NCBI GenBank assembly: GCA_937860145.1
Contig: CALMBF010000078.1
Location: forward strand, 1-64,000
Origin: an uncultured Geobacter sp.
Lineage (GTDB): Bacteria; Desulfobacterota; Desulfuromonadia; Geobacterales; DSM-12255
Direction: 5' to 3'
Length of the DNA stretch: 64,000 bases
The notes beneath the pieces are model-generated. The model did not search any database. It saw nothing but the letters and a program-made list of their open reading frames with translations, and was not told where the DNA came from. Positions 16,645 through 25,896 of this stretch are shown in pieces; the first letter of the stretch is position 1; each line of letters starts with the position of its first letter. The position numbers were made by a program, and so were the translations under genes.

Positions 16645-17321
16645 GCGACGAGACGGCGCAGGTCCTCCACCGATATGCCGGCGAGCGAATCGACGGACTT
16701 GACGGCCATGCCCAGTTCGGAGGCGGGGTAACTGTTGGTCACGGCAAGCACTTTGAGGCCGGCGTTCACCGCGGAGACGATCCCCGCCGGGGTATCCTCG
16801 ATCGCGAGGGAAGAGGCGGAGGTGATCCCCACGCCGGGGAAGGCCTCCTGCAGCTGACTGACCGCGAGCAGGTAGCTTGCCGGGTCAGGCTTGCTCACCT
16901 GGACCTCATCCGCGGTCACCATCCGGTCGAAGGCGCCCGTCAGGGAAAGCTGGTCGAGCACCGGCTCGATATCCGAGCGGAGGGCGCCGCTGCAGATCGC
17001 CAGGGGGACGGTCCCGGAAAGGGACCGGATAAGTTCGACGACCCCCGGGTAGGGTTGCACCCCGGCGGCAATGACCTCCTGGAAACAGGCAGCCTTGACA
17101 TCTATCAGCTCCTGCAGCTGACCCTCGCGGAGCTGCAGGCCGTGAACCCGGAACGCCTCCCTGAAGGCATCCCGGTCATCAAACCCCATGTACCTGTCGA
17201 TGTACTCCTGCCAGGTGTAACCGGCACCGAGCGGTTCCAGCACCTTCTGGAAGGCGCGGTAGTGCATCGGTTCACTGTCCACGATAATGCCGTCGAAATC
17301 GAAAACAACCGCCTTGAGCAC
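16641..17321 (-). CDS. HAD-family hydrolase, beta-phosphoglucomutase-like
   Basis: HAD subfamily IA protein, about 226 residues. Motif I VVFDFDGIIVDSE, cap domain with HYRAFQKVLEPLG, motif II ICSGALRSDI, motif III Lys in VSKPDPASYLLA, and motif IV IEDTPAGIVSAVNAG. The IEDT/PAGI signature is typical of the beta-phosphoglucomutase and related sugar-phosphate phosphatase branch. The start is taken as GTG 17319-17321 (giving LKAVVFDFDG) because GAGGGG is well spaced before it; two further GTGs lie just upstream (17327 and 17345). Substrate cannot be read from sequence. Confidence 0.78.
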   Translation of the reverse strand: MLKAVVFDFDGIIVDSEPMHYRAFQKVLEPLGAGYTWQEYIDRYMGFDDRDAFREAFRVHGLQLREGQLQELIDVKAACFQEVIAAGVQPYPGVVELIRSLSGTVPLAICSGALRSDIEPVLDQLSLTGAFDRMVTADEVQVSKPDPASYLLAVSQLQEAFPGVGITSASSLAIEDTPAGIVSAVNAGLKVLAVTNSYPASELGMAVKSVDSLAGISVEDLRRLVA

Positions 17322-17369
17322 GTTCACCCCTCGGCGCGGCGCCACCGGCGCGCCGCGGCCATGACTGGA

Positions 17370-18569
17370 CTATTTTTTCAGCTTTGACTTGAGCAGGTCG
17401 CCGAGGGTACCCATGGTAGCCGGTGCCTGGGACGCCTGCTTGCGGAATGTCGCCATGTCCTCCTCGGCTTCAGCCTCGGCACGCACCACGTCGGCCAGGG
17501 CCAGGGAGATACGTTTGCTGTCGCGGTCGATCCCCTCGATCAGCACCTCGACGGTTTCCCCCTCGCTGAGGACTTCCCGCGGGTGATTGATCCGCTTCCC
17601 CTTGCCGATCTTGGAGATGTGGAGCAGACCGTCGACACCCTCGCCGATGGTCACGAAGGCCCCGAACTGGGCAAGCCGTGAAACGGTGCCGGTATGGCAG
17701 GAGCCGATGGAAAACTTCTCCACCGCGCTCTCCCACGGGTCTGCCAGGGTATCCTTGAGACTGAAGGAGAACTTGTTCTGCTCCCAGTCAAGGCTCTTGA
17801 TGGTGACGGTGACCTCCTGGCCCACCGACAGCACGTCGGCCACGTCGCGGATCTTCGTCCAGCCGATTTCCGAGATGGGGAGGAGACCTTCGATGGCGCC
17901 GACACGGACAAAGGCGCCGAACTTCTGGAGGGACGTTACCGTTCCGGTGACGGTCATGCCGACGGTGAGCGACTCCTTCAGCTGGTCCATCTCCCTGGCG
18001 GCTTCCTGTTCGAGGATGGCACGGTGGGATACGATGAGATTGCGCCCCCCCTCCGCATACTCGATGATGATGAACTTGAGCTTCTGCCCCACGAACGCAG
18101 CGGTGTCCGCGACACGGCGCAGCGACATCTGGGAGAAGGGAGCGAAGGCCCTGCTGGATCCGATACGTACCTCGAAACCGCCCTTCACCTCTTTCTCGAC
18201 GGTCCCTTCGACCGGGATACCAGCTTTCCAGGCCTCCTCCAGCATGGAGCGGTCGGCTGCTCCTGTGCCGCCGATCTTGGTGGTGAAGCGGAGCTCCCCC
18301 TTGCTGCTGCCCGTAAACCAGGCGGTAATGCTGTCACCGGGGGTGACGACCAGGTTGCCGTCCGCGTCGGAAACTTCGCGGCGGTCGAGGACCCCCTCCC
18401 CTTTCTGGCCGATATCGAGGAAAACCCACTCCCCGGAAACATGGAGCACCTTCGCCTGAATCTGTTGACCCGGCTGCAGACGGCCGGATTTCGCCTGGCT
18501 CGCGGCAAACAGTTCGGCAAAGCTCTCTTCAGTGGTCTCCTCGGCACCATCCTTGATTTCATCGACCAT
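17370..18569 (-). CDS. Protein with four S1 RNA-binding domains (short ribosomal protein S1-like)
   Basis: RNA-binding protein of 399 residues built from four S1 OB-fold repeats at about 37-105, 118-187, 203-272 and 288-357; the last two are canonical (GAFVRVGAIEGLLPISEIGW, GAFVTIGEGVDGLLHISKIG). This is the layout of shorter RpsA-like proteins, not the six-repeat S1, so it may be an auxiliary S1 homologue that binds mRNA or the ribosome. The acidic N-terminus and Lys-rich tail lack other motifs. Start ATG 18567-18569 is preceded by GGAGG eight bases away, better than an upstream in-frame ATG. It follows the lepA-lepB genes on the same strand. Confidence 0.82.
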   Translation of the reverse strand: MVDEIKDGAEETTEESFAELFAASQAKSGRLQPGQQIQAKVLHVSGEWVFLDIGQKGEGVLDRREVSDADGNLVVTPGDSITAWFTGSSKGELRFTTKIGGTGAADRSMLEEAWKAGIPVEGTVEKEVKGGFEVRIGSSRAFAPFSQMSLRRVADTAAFVGQKLKFIIIEYAEGGRNLIVSHRAILEQEAAREMDQLKESLTVGMTVTGTVTSLQKFGAFVRVGAIEGLLPISEIGWTKIRDVADVLSVGQEVTVTIKSLDWEQNKFSFSLKDTLADPWESAVEKFSIGSCHTGTVSRLAQFGAFVTIGEGVDGLLHISKIGKGKRINHPREVLSEGETVEVLIEGIDRDSKRISLALADVVRAEAEAEEDMATFRKQASQAPATMGTLGDLLKSKLKK

Positions 18570-18602
18570 GACAACTACCTCCATTCACGAATATATGTAT
18601 GA

Positions 18603-19538
18603 CTAGTTTGTTTGTACCTGACCGGAAGGGACGGCTGCCGCCCTTTTTGCCTCGATGTCCTGGCGCAGCTCGTCGTAGGCGACGAGGGAGGCAATGCGCG
18701 GCATGGTGCCGCTCACCGTTGCTTCATACTTCTTGAGTCTACCGTTGAAAGCCGCGGCCCTCGTGCGCAGCCCCTCGATGCTCCCCGCCAGGGCACCTTT
18801 TTCGGCCTTGTCCGCCTCTTTCCTGCCGATGAGTGACTTTGTCTTCTGCCAGTACTCGTCGGTGCTGCCGAGGTACTGCTGCAGTCCCAGGAGAAAGGAG
18901 AGAGCCGAGTTCGAAAGATCGGACGTCGATGCAAGGCGCCCCTGGAGTTCGATCATGTCCCGGGAGAGCTGCTGGTCGGCGTAGAACGTGAGCATCGCCA
19001 GTTCCTGTCCCTTTCCTTCCGGGTTGGTACCCAGGGCCTCGACGCCGCTGATGAAGTACTGGGACGAGTTCATGTAACTCTTCACCGCTGCAGAGGTGGC
19101 ACTGAGGGAAAGGGCGAAATGGGAGATGAACTTCGTCAACTGGCCAGCCTGCCCCGCATAGGGGACGGGGAGGTACCTGGCGAATCCGGCGGCGAATGAA
19201 CCGGCCTCGACGTATTTTCCATACCCTGCCAGGGCGCCACCCATCCAGCTCAGGTAGCTGTCGAAGTCGGCCATGGAGGCCCTCTCCCCCTTCAGGTCCC
19301 TGGCAACGTCCTGGAGACGCTGCAGACGCTTGGCATTGATATCTTCGAGGGTAAGCACACCGGACACGGTTTGCGGTCGCGCCGCGTCGACCGGTTGCGT
19401 GACGACGACAGCCGGCTGCGCTGCCTCGACCGGGAGCGCCACCGGTGCTACCGGCTGGGGAGGCGGGACCGTTTCCGCCAATGCCGGCAAGGGGAACAGC
19501 AGCGAGAATGCTGCGATGCAGAGAAGTCGGCGTCCCAT
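18603..19538 (-). CDS. Exported protein of unknown function
   Basis: 311 residues with a clear Sec signal peptide (MGRRLLCIAAFSLLFPLPALA, likely cut after ALA), then a Pro/Val-rich linker (about 25-60) and a helical domain of about 230 residues rich in Ala, Leu, Ser and Gln with no Cys or recognised motif. A central hydrophobic patch (FISHFALSLSATSAAVKSYM) is modest. The ATG overlaps the lepB stop by one base (TGATG), so translation is coupled to signal peptidase. I do not recognise the family; a periplasmic structural or stress role would be a guess. Confidence 0.7.
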   Translation of the reverse strand: MGRRLLCIAAFSLLFPLPALAETVPPPQPVAPVALPVEAAQPAVVVTQPVDAARPQTVSGVLTLEDINAKRLQRLQDVARDLKGERASMADFDSYLSWMGGALAGYGKYVEAGSFAAGFARYLPVPYAGQAGQLTKFISHFALSLSATSAAVKSYMNSSQYFISGVEALGTNPEGKGQELAMLTFYADQQLSRDMIELQGRLASTSDLSNSALSFLLGLQQYLGSTDEYWQKTKSLIGRKEADKAEKGALAGSIEGLRTRAAAFNGRLKKYEATVSGTMPRIASLVAYDELRQDIEAKRAAAVPSGQVQTN

Positions 19539-20191
19539 CAGTCGATCAGCCTGCCGATGTTCCTGAAGCGGACCCGGAATTTTTCATTGTCCCATGACCA
19601 GTACTTGATGAACGCCAGCCCCTTGATCTTGGAGCTCCTCACGAACCCCCAGAAACGACTGTCATAGGAGCGGTCACGGTTGTCCCCCATGACGAAATAG
19701 GAGTCCGGCGGCACGGTCACGGGGCCGAAGGTATCGCGGGGGTTCTGGGCCTTGGGGATGATCTCCTTCTCCTTGTGGATCTCGTGGGGGTTCTCGAACG
19801 GCTTGCCGTTGACGAAGACCTTCTTGTCCCTCCCCTCCACCACATCGCCGGGTAGTCCCACCACCCGCTTGATGAAGTCCTTGCTCGGGTCCTCGGGGTA
19901 CTCGAAAACGATGACATCGCCTCGTTTGGGATCGCGGATCTTGAGGATCTTGCTGTCGGTGAACGGGATCTTGGTGCCATACAGGAACTTGCAGACGAGG
20001 AGATGGTCGCCGATGAGCAGGGTATCCTCCATGGAACCCGACGGGATCTTGAATGCCTGGACGATGAACGTCCTGATGATCAGGGCGAGGACGACGGCAA
20101 CGATGATGGACTCGGCATACTCCCTGACGATGTGCTTCTTGGTCACCGGAGCCTGGGAGGTCGTATCAGCAGCAGGTTTGATGTCTTCCAT
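19538..20191 (-). CDS. lepB: Signal peptidase I
   Basis: Membrane-bound serine/lysine protease that removes Sec and Tat signal peptides outside the cytoplasmic membrane. 217 residues with one N-terminal membrane segment (about 25-44). Box B KIPSGSMEDTLLIGD contains catalytic Ser53, box D DFIKRVVGLPGD contains general-base Lys108, and box E GDNRDRSYDSRFWG is intact. Directly downstream of lepA (26 bp), the classical lepA-lepB pairing, and overlapping the exported unknown protein by one base. Confidence 0.96.
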   Translation of the reverse strand: MEDIKPAADTTSQAPVTKKHIVREYAESIIVAVVLALIIRTFIVQAFKIPSGSMEDTLLIGDHLLVCKFLYGTKIPFTDSKILKIRDPKRGDVIVFEYPEDPSKDFIKRVVGLPGDVVEGRDKKVFVNGKPFENPHEIHKEKEIIPKAQNPRDTFGPVTVPPDSYFVMGDNRDRSYDSRFWGFVRSSKIKGLAFIKYWSWDNEKFRVRFRNIGRLID

Positions 20192-20217
20192 GAAATCCTC
20201 TGGGTAGTGGGATACGG

Positions 20218-22029
20218 TCAGTCTTCAACCTTGAGTATGGCCAGGAATGCCTCCTGGGGGAGTTCGACGTTGCCGACGTTCTTCATCCGTTTCTTCCCCT
20301 CTTTCTGCTTTTCGAGGAGCTTGCGTTTCCGGGTGATGTCGCCGCCGTAGCACTTGGCGAGGACGTCCTTGCGGAGGGCCTTCACCGTCTCGCGGGCAAT
20401 GACCTTGTTGCCGATGGCGGCCTGGATGGCGACCTCGAACATCTGCCGCGGGATCAGCTCCTTCATCTTGGAGACCAGTTCCCGGCCGCGGAAATAGGCC
20501 TTGTCCCGGTGGATGATGAGGGAGAGCGCGTCGACGGTTTCGCCGTTGATCAGGATGTTCATCCTGATCAGTTCGCTGGCCCGGTAGTCCAGGTGCTCGT
20601 AGTCCAGGGAGGCATACCCCTTGGAGATGGACTTGAGGCGGTCGTAGAAGTCGAGGACGATCTCGTTGAGGGGGAGTTCGTAGATGATCATCACCCGGGT
20701 CGGGGTCAGGTACTTGATCTCCCGCTGTACTCCCCGCTTCTCCTCGCAGAGGGCAAGCACGGCGCCGACGTACTCGTTGGGGACATGGATGTGGGCGAGG
20801 ATGAACGGCTCCTCGATAAAGTCGATGTGCTGGGGTTCCGGCATCCGGGCGGCACTCTCGATCTCGATCATCGTGCCGTCGGTGCGGTGGATGCGGTAGA
20901 CGACGGTCGGCGCGGTAGTGATCAGGTCCAGGTTGAACTCCCGCTCCAGGCGCTCCTGGATGATCTCCATGTGGAGCAGTCCGAGGAAGCCGCAGCGGAA
21001 GCCGAAACCGAGGGCGATGGAGGTCTCCGGCTCGTAGGTGAAGGAGGAGTCGTTCAGCTTCAGCTTTGCCAGGGCGTCCCTGAGCTGTTCGTACTGGGAG
21101 GTGTCGATGGGGTAGAGGCCGGAGAAGACCATCGGCTTCACTTCCTTGAAACCGGCCAGGGCCTCGCCGCAGGGTTTGGTGCTGTGGGTCAGGGCGTGGG
21201 TCACCGTGTCGCCGACCTTGGCATCGGCCACCTCCTTGATGCCGGCGATGACGAACCCGACCTCGCCGGCGGAGAGTGACGGCACCTCCCGCATCACCGG
21301 GGCGAAGACACCGACCTTGAGGGCCTCGTAGGTCCGGTTGGTGGCCATGAGGAGGATCTTGTCCCCTTTCCTGAGCGTGCCGTCGATGAGGCGGACCAGG
21401 ATGATGACCCCCTGGTACTGGTCGTACCAGGAATCGAACAGCAGCGCCTTGAGCGGGGCGTCGGGATTCCCCTTCGGTGGCGGGATCTTCTTGACGATCT
21501 CCTCGAGGATCTCCTTGGTGCCGATCCCCTCCTTGGCGCTGGCAAGTACCGCGTCGTGGGCATCGATGCCGATGATGTCCTCGATCTCCTGGATCACCCG
21601 CTGCGGCTCCGCGGCAGGGAGATCGATCTTGTTGAGCACGGGGAACACTTCCAGGTTGTTGTCCAGTGCCAGGTAGACATTGGCCAGGGTCTGAGCCTCC
21701 ACCCCCTGGGATGCATCGACCACCAGCAGCCCCCCCTCGCAGGCGGCAAGGGAGCGGGAGACCTCGTAGGTGAAGTCCACGTGACCCGGGGTGTCGATCA
21801 GGTTCAGGACGTAGTCGTTGCCATTGTTCGCGGTGTAATTGAGGCGCACTGTCTGGGCCTTGATGGTAATCCCCCGCTCACGCTCCAGGTCCATCTTGTC
21901 GAGGAACTGATCCTGCTTCTCCCGCGCGGAAAGGGCGCCGGTAAACTCGAGGAGGCGGTCGGCAAGGGTCGATTTGCCGTGATCGATATGGGCGATGATG
22001 GAAAAATTGCGGATATTCTTAATGGACAT
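20218..22029 (-). CDS. lepA: Elongation factor 4 (LepA)
   Basis: Translational GTPase of 603 residues that acts on ribosomes during initiation or back-translocation. The G domain shows [48 protein letters not shown] and SAKEGIG. EF-G-like domains II, III and V follow, and the LepA-specific C-terminal domain (about 490-603) includes the basic tail [22 protein letters not shown]. Length and all motifs are typical. It heads the lepA-lepB-unknown-S1 run. Confidence 0.98.
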   Translation of the reverse strand: MSIKNIRNFSIIAHIDHGKSTLADRLLEFTGALSAREKQDQFLDKMDLERERGITIKAQTVRLNYTANNGNDYVLNLIDTPGHVDFTYEVSRSLAACEGGLLVVDASQGVEAQTLANVYLALDNNLEVFPVLNKIDLPAAEPQRVIQEIEDIIGIDAHDAVLASAKEGIGTKEILEEIVKKIPPPKGNPDAPLKALLFDSWYDQYQGVIILVRLIDGTLRKGDKILLMATNRTYEALKVGVFAPVMREVPSLSAGEVGFVIAGIKEVADAKVGDTVTHALTHSTKPCGEALAGFKEVKPMVFSGLYPIDTSQYEQLRDALAKLKLNDSSFTYEPETSIALGFGFRCGFLGLLHMEIIQERLEREFNLDLITTAPTVVYRIHRTDGTMIEIESAARMPEPQHIDFIEEPFILAHIHVPNEYVGAVLALCEEKRGVQREIKYLTPTRVMIIYELPLNEIVLDFYDRLKSISKGYASLDYEHLDYRASELIRMNILINGETVDALSLIIHRDKAYFRGRELVSKMKELIPRQMFEVAIQAAIGNKVIARETVKALRKDVLAKCYGGDITRKRKLLEKQKEGKKRMKNVGNVELPQEAFLAILKVED

Positions 22030-22094
22030 GGGCTCGTGTGGGGACGGCCGGCGCAGCCTGCGCGGTCGTTTGTGATAGTATGTTCAAGCGTAGA

Positions 22095-22123
22095 AATATG
22101 CCTGAGAGTAGTGAAATTGTAAA
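22095..22123 (-). promoter_or_regulatory. Sigma70-like promoter of lepA
   Basis: On the minus strand TTTACA (22123-22118), 17-bp spacer, CATATT (22100-22095), about 65 bp upstream of the lepA start. Confidence 0.4.
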
Positions 22124-22153
22124 GTCAATTATGGCGCCGCAGCCACACATCCA

Positions 22154-22179
22154 CCCCTGCAGCCGGGGGGGTGCAGGGG
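22154..22179 (-). terminator. GC-rich hairpin between queE and lepA
   Basis: CCCCTGCA (22154-22161) is inverted as TGCAGGGG (22172-22179). It lies 25 bp past the queE stop on the minus strand. There is no U-tract, so it may be a weak or Rho-linked end site. Confidence 0.3.
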
Positions 22180-22204
22180 CGGATACTGCATGACGGGCGA
22201 GCGG

Positions 22205-22957
22205 CTACAGCAAGCCTATAAAGCGGTGGGTCTGGGGAATGATCCTGACATCACGGAGGATACCGGCTGCGAGCTCCTGCAGCTCGATCAGGCCGGTCGC
22301 ACCTATCCTGACGGAGAGGTCTTCGGCGGTCTCCGGCTGGATGATGAACGGGATGGAGGGGGAGACTGCTGCAGTCAGCTCGGCGGCGCGGACGACCTCC
22401 CAGTGCCGGGTGGAGGCGTTGACCACGACCTTGACCGACAGGTCGGTGCCAGCTGCAACGGACAGGAACTCGGCATGGTGATCCCACAGGGTCTCCTCGC
22501 CGGTCGTCGAGGGGAGCTTTATGTCCATGCTGACGAAGTCGATGTCCCGGACGACGGTGGCCAGGGCCGTGGCGAGCACGCCGTTGGTTTCCAGGTGCAC
22601 CGGCAGGAACTCCCTGAGCGCGGCGATCCATTCCTGCAGCAGGGGGACCTGGAGCAGCGGTTCGCCCCCGGTGAGGGAGATGGAGTGATGGACCCCGGGC
22701 CAGCCGCCCTGCCAGCGCACGAGCAGGTCGGTCAGGTGGTGCAGGGGGACCGGGTTGGCAAGGTGGTGGAAATCGCCCCTGCCCGGGGTGGATTCCAGTC
22801 GGCACGGTTGTGCGGCGTCGAGCAGGTGGGTGTCGCAGTACTCGCAGGCGAGGTTGCAGCCGATGAAGCGGACAAATACCTGGCGGCGACCGATATGGAC
22901 CCCCTCCCCCTGGATGGAGGAGAAGACCTCGGCAAGGTTGGCGCACCTACTCTTCAT
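22205..22957 (-). CDS. queE: 7-carboxy-7-deazaguanine synthase
   Basis: Radical SAM enzyme that converts 6-carboxytetrahydropterin to 7-carboxy-7-deazaguanine in queuosine precursor synthesis. About 250 residues. The cluster motif is FIGCNLACEYCD (Cys34, Cys38, Cys41 from MKSRC), the family N-terminus EVFSSIQGEGVHIGRRQVFVRF is present, and SLTGGEPLLQ forms the SAM-binding GGE motif. The ATG at 22957 gives the usual N-terminus and overlaps queD by 11 bp; a GTG at 22969 is in frame. It pairs with queD on the same strand. Confidence 0.94.
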   Translation of the reverse strand: MKSRCANLAEVFSSIQGEGVHIGRRQVFVRFIGCNLACEYCDTHLLDAAQPCRLESTPGRGDFHHLANPVPLHHLTDLLVRWQGGWPGVHHSISLTGGEPLLQVPLLQEWIAALREFLPVHLETNGVLATALATVVRDIDFVSMDIKLPSTTGEETLWDHHAEFLSVAAGTDLSVKVVVNASTRHWEVVRAAELTAAVSPSIPFIIQPETAEDLSVRIGATGLIELQELAAGILRDVRIIPQTHRFIGLL

Positions 22958-23318
22958 AGTAGCTGGCACAGGCGAAATCGGATTCCCACACGGTGATCAT
23001 CTCGACCGTGACGTTGCCGTCGTTCAGCTTCTTGCCCAGTTCGGCGAAGATGAACCGGGAGATGTTCTCCGATGACGGGGAAAGGCCCCTGAACTGCGCG
23101 AGCTCGTTGAGATACTTGTGATCCAGGGTGGCGAGCAGCTCCTTGGTCTCTGCCTTGAGGATCTTGAAATCGATGCAGAGGCCCGCCTTGTCGAGCTCCC
23201 TGGCCTTGACGACCACCTCCACCCGCCAGTTGTGCCCATGCAGATTTTCACACTCGCCCTGGTAATTGTTGAGATTGTGCGCCGCGGCAAATGACGTCAC
23301 CACCTTCAGCCTGTACAT
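22947..23318 (-). CDS. queD: 6-carboxy-5,6,7,8-tetrahydropterin synthase
   Basis: QueD makes 6-carboxytetrahydropterin from dihydroneopterin triphosphate, the step before QueE. 123 residues of the PTPS fold. Zinc ligands are His14 (FAAAHNL) and His27/His29 in CENLHGHNW, with catalytic Cys23; LDHKYLNEL and the later PSSENISRFIF and TVWES motifs complete the family pattern. First gene of the queD-queE pair. queC and queF are not in the window. Confidence 0.95.
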   Translation of the reverse strand: MYRLKVVTSFAAAHNLNNYQGECENLHGHNWRVEVVVKARELDKAGLCIDFKILKAETKELLATLDHKYLNELAQFRGLSPSSENISRFIFAELGKKLNDGNVTVEMITVWESDFACASYYEE

Positions 23319-23402
23319 GAAGAGCTCCCTTGTAATGAAGAAATTTTGAACAAGTTTACCACGAAACAGAAAAAAATTGCCAGTGCAAGAGGATACCGGT
23401 CG

Positions 23403-24149
23403 TCAGTGGGGAGAAACCGGCTTGCGCAGGAACGCGGGAAGCATGAGATTCAGGGGGGGGACGAACCGTATGGGAGCGTTGAAGAGCTGGTTCGGATAGC
23501 TTGCCGGCAGCGGCGGCAGAGGTTCGGCCAGCTTGACGGTCTCCTGGAGCAGCTGGTCGCTGCGGGGGGTGCCGGAACTCTCCATCAGGTCGCAGGAAAC
23601 GACCTTCCCGTCGCGGCTGATCACGAGGATGAACGATGCGCCCCTCAGGGCGGGGTTGGCAGCGGCGTGGGTCCACCAGACCTCGTTGATCCTGCGCATG
23701 AGGGTGAAATAGTACTCGCGGATCTCCTCCTTCAGCGTTTCGCCCTCGGCAAAGCTGCCGAAATATCCGGAGGTGATCCCCAGGCCGATGGAGCTCTGGT
23801 GCACTGCCCCGGGGGTGACGACGGCCGACTTGAGGGTTTCCGACACCGCGTGCTGCAGCGATTCCGCCTGTGACGGGGGGGTCTCCCGGTGCTCCGGAGG
23901 GGCAGGTTCAGGCGCAGGAGTTTCATCATGCTCCGCCGGTTCAGGCGCGGCGGCAGGAGCCGGGGCAGACGGCAGGGACGGGAGATCGACGTAGAGCGGC
24001 TGACGTCCCAGCACCATGGAGCGGGCGGGGATGAGGACGAATACCGACAGGGCGCCATGGAGGAGCAGGGAGATCACCACCATGAGCACGAAGATGTCGA
24101 TTGATTTGCGCTGCCGCAGCAGGGTATGTGTGGGTACGGGTTGATCCAT
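23403..24149 (-). CDS. TonB-like energy transducer protein
   Basis: 248 residues. A single N-terminal membrane anchor (about 17-40, IFVLMVVISLLLHGALSVFVLIP) with the inward basic segment LRQRKS is followed by a Pro/Glu-rich periplasmic linker (55-105) and a C-terminal domain (about 150-235) with VISRDGKVVSCDLMESSGTPRSDQL, the shape of a TonB C-terminal domain. It should transmit proton-motive force from an ExbBD complex to outer-membrane receptors, but no exbB/exbD is adjacent. Start ATG 24147-24149 is 7 bp after the oxidoreductase stop; a longer start would overlap that gene. Confidence 0.72.
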   Translation of the reverse strand: MDQPVPTHTLLRQRKSIDIFVLMVVISLLLHGALSVFVLIPARSMVLGRQPLYVDLPSLPSAPAPAAAPEPAEHDETPAPEPAPPEHRETPPSQAESLQHAVSETLKSAVVTPGAVHQSSIGLGITSGYFGSFAEGETLKEEIREYYFTLMRRINEVWWTHAAANPALRGASFILVISRDGKVVSCDLMESSGTPRSDQLLQETVKLAEPLPPLPASYPNQLFNAPIRFVPPLNLMLPAFLRKPVSPH

Positions 24150-24156
24150 CCGGTAC

Positions 24157-25896
24157 TCAGGCAAGCGAGTCGAGAAAATGGGCGTTCGTGAAACCGCCGT
24201 CAGGGGCAAGTCCGCGGATACGGTAGTATTTCCCCCGCTCGAGGAGGAAGCGCTCCCGGTCGATGGGGGGGATGTCGACCCCCTCCCCGCTGCTGCCCGG
24301 TTCGGAGAAGAAGCGTAGCGGCAGGTCGTCGTCCGTGGCGGTGAACCCGTTGCGCCAGTTGTAGAACCGCTCGGTCAGGCAGATGTTCCTGCCGATCTCC
24401 CTGAGGGCATGGGGGGTATACTCGACCCCGCACGCGGCGGTCAAGAGGTCGGCGTACTCCTCAAGGGTAGCGCCGAAAAAGGAGAACTTGCAGGCGACCA
24501 GCGAATCCACTGCCGCGTTCGTATCCTCCGCAATGGCGATGATGCGCGCCTTGCCGTCGAAGGAGAAGCGGTCGGTAGCCACCGGCTTGCGGAGTATCTC
24601 GTGGGAGATGGGGTAGGCGCGCAGGTGGCACCCTCCCCGGCAGCTGGTGCAGTAGGCCAGCGCCATGCCGTAGGCGCCCCGGGGGTCGTAGGCCGGCAGT
24701 TCGAGACCCTTCACCGACATGGAGAGGCCGTCCCGGCCGAGTGCTGCCATGGCCCGCTTCGAGCCGAGGGAGAGCAGCTCCCCGTCCCCCTGGCGGCAGG
24801 CGATGTCCCGGAGCAGCCGGTGGATCTCCTCCTCGTCGGGGAAGCGCCCCCGGGCCTCACCCCAGGCGGCGATGGTGGCCGCCGCGGAGATGGTGTCCAT
24901 GCCGAGATGGTTGCAGAGGGTATTGGCCTTGACGATGGAGTGGAGGGAGGCGATGCCGTTCAGGGCGCCGAAATGGGAAACGGTCTCATACTCGGGGAGG
25001 TGCTCACCCTGCGGGGTGCTCTTCTTGCACTGGATCGGACAGCCGTAACAGCCGTCCTTGCGTGCCCCGTACTCCCTGCGGATCGCGCTCCCCGCGTAGT
25101 TGCCCGAAAGGGCGAAGACCGTGCTGCGGAAGTTTTCCGTCGGCGCCATCCGCCGCTGGCGCATCAGGTCGACCAGGGCGGGAGTTCCGTATTCGGCGAT
25201 CCCCAGTTCGCCGTAGATGACCGGCGATGCCTTGTAGAGCCGGAGCACATCCGCCCGTGCCCGTTCGAAACCGGCCGGGTCGGCGACGTGGACCTTCCGT
25301 TCGCCGTTGACGACGATCGCCTTGAGCCGTTTCCCCCCCATGATGGCACCCAGGCCGCCGCGACCGACCGCGTTCCCCTCCCCCATCATGATACTGGCGA
25401 AGAGGACGCCGTTCTCGCCGGCCGGGCCGATCGCGGCCACGCTCCCCCTGTCCGACAGCACCCGGACGGTTTCCGGCACCCCGGTCCCCCAGAGGGAGCC
25501 GGCAGGACGGAGCTCCGCCCCCGCCTCGTCGAGTGCCAGGTACACGGGGGTGGCGCTCCGGCCGGTTATCCAGAGGAGATCCACACCGGCACCCTTCAGC
25601 CGCCAGGCGAATCTCCCTCCGGCGGAGCAGTCGTAGATGGTACCGGTGAGGGGCGAACGGGAGACGACCGACAGCCGGGCAGACGTCGGTGCGGACGTGC
25701 CGCAGAGGGGACCGACGGCGAAGATGAGCGGGAGATCCGGATCGTCGGGAGACAGGTGGAAATAGTCGCGCATCAGGCGAACCCCCAGCCCCCTGCCGCC
25801 CAGGTAGGCGTGGAGGAGATCGGCGGGGAGGTTCTCGCGGACGATGGTGCCGGCGGTCAGGTCGACCTTGAGGATGTTACCGGTCCAGGCAGTCAT
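24157..25896 (-). CDS. Tungsten aldehyde:ferredoxin oxidoreductase-family enzyme
   Basis: AOR-family protein of 579 residues; members oxidise aldehydes to acids with ferredoxin using a bis-pterin tungsten cofactor and a 4Fe-4S cluster. The family N-terminus is typical: LKVDLTAGTIVRENLP, AYLGGRGLGVRLM, RLSVVSRSPLTGTIYDCSAGGRF and GRGGLGAIMGGKRLKAI. Cluster Cys lie in DGCYGCPIQCKK (about 280-290) with a fourth Cys near residue 472 (VACKF). Its ATG follows the manC stop with no gap, and a TonB-like gene follows. Substrate is unknown. Confidence 0.9.
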   Translation of the reverse strand: MTAWTGNILKVDLTAGTIVRENLPADLLHAYLGGRGLGVRLMRDYFHLSPDDPDLPLIFAVGPLCGTSAPTSARLSVVSRSPLTGTIYDCSAGGRFAWRLKGAGVDLLWITGRSATPVYLALDEAGAELRPAGSLWGTGVPETVRVLSDRGSVAAIGPAGENGVLFASIMMGEGNAVGRGGLGAIMGGKRLKAIVVNGERKVHVADPAGFERARADVLRLYKASPVIYGELGIAEYGTPALVDLMRQRRMAPTENFRSTVFALSGNYAGSAIRREYGARKDGCYGCPIQCKKSTPQGEHLPEYETVSHFGALNGIASLHSIVKANTLCNHLGMDTISAAATIAAWGEARGRFPDEEEIHRLLRDIACRQGDGELLSLGSKRAMAALGRDGLSMSVKGLELPAYDPRGAYGMALAYCTSCRGGCHLRAYPISHEILRKPVATDRFSFDGKARIIAIAEDTNAAVDSLVACKFSFFGATLEEYADLLTAACGVEYTPHALREIGRNICLTERFYNWRNGFTATDDDLPLRFFSEPGSSGEGVDIPPIDRERFLLERGKYYRIRGLAPDGGFTNAHFLDSLA

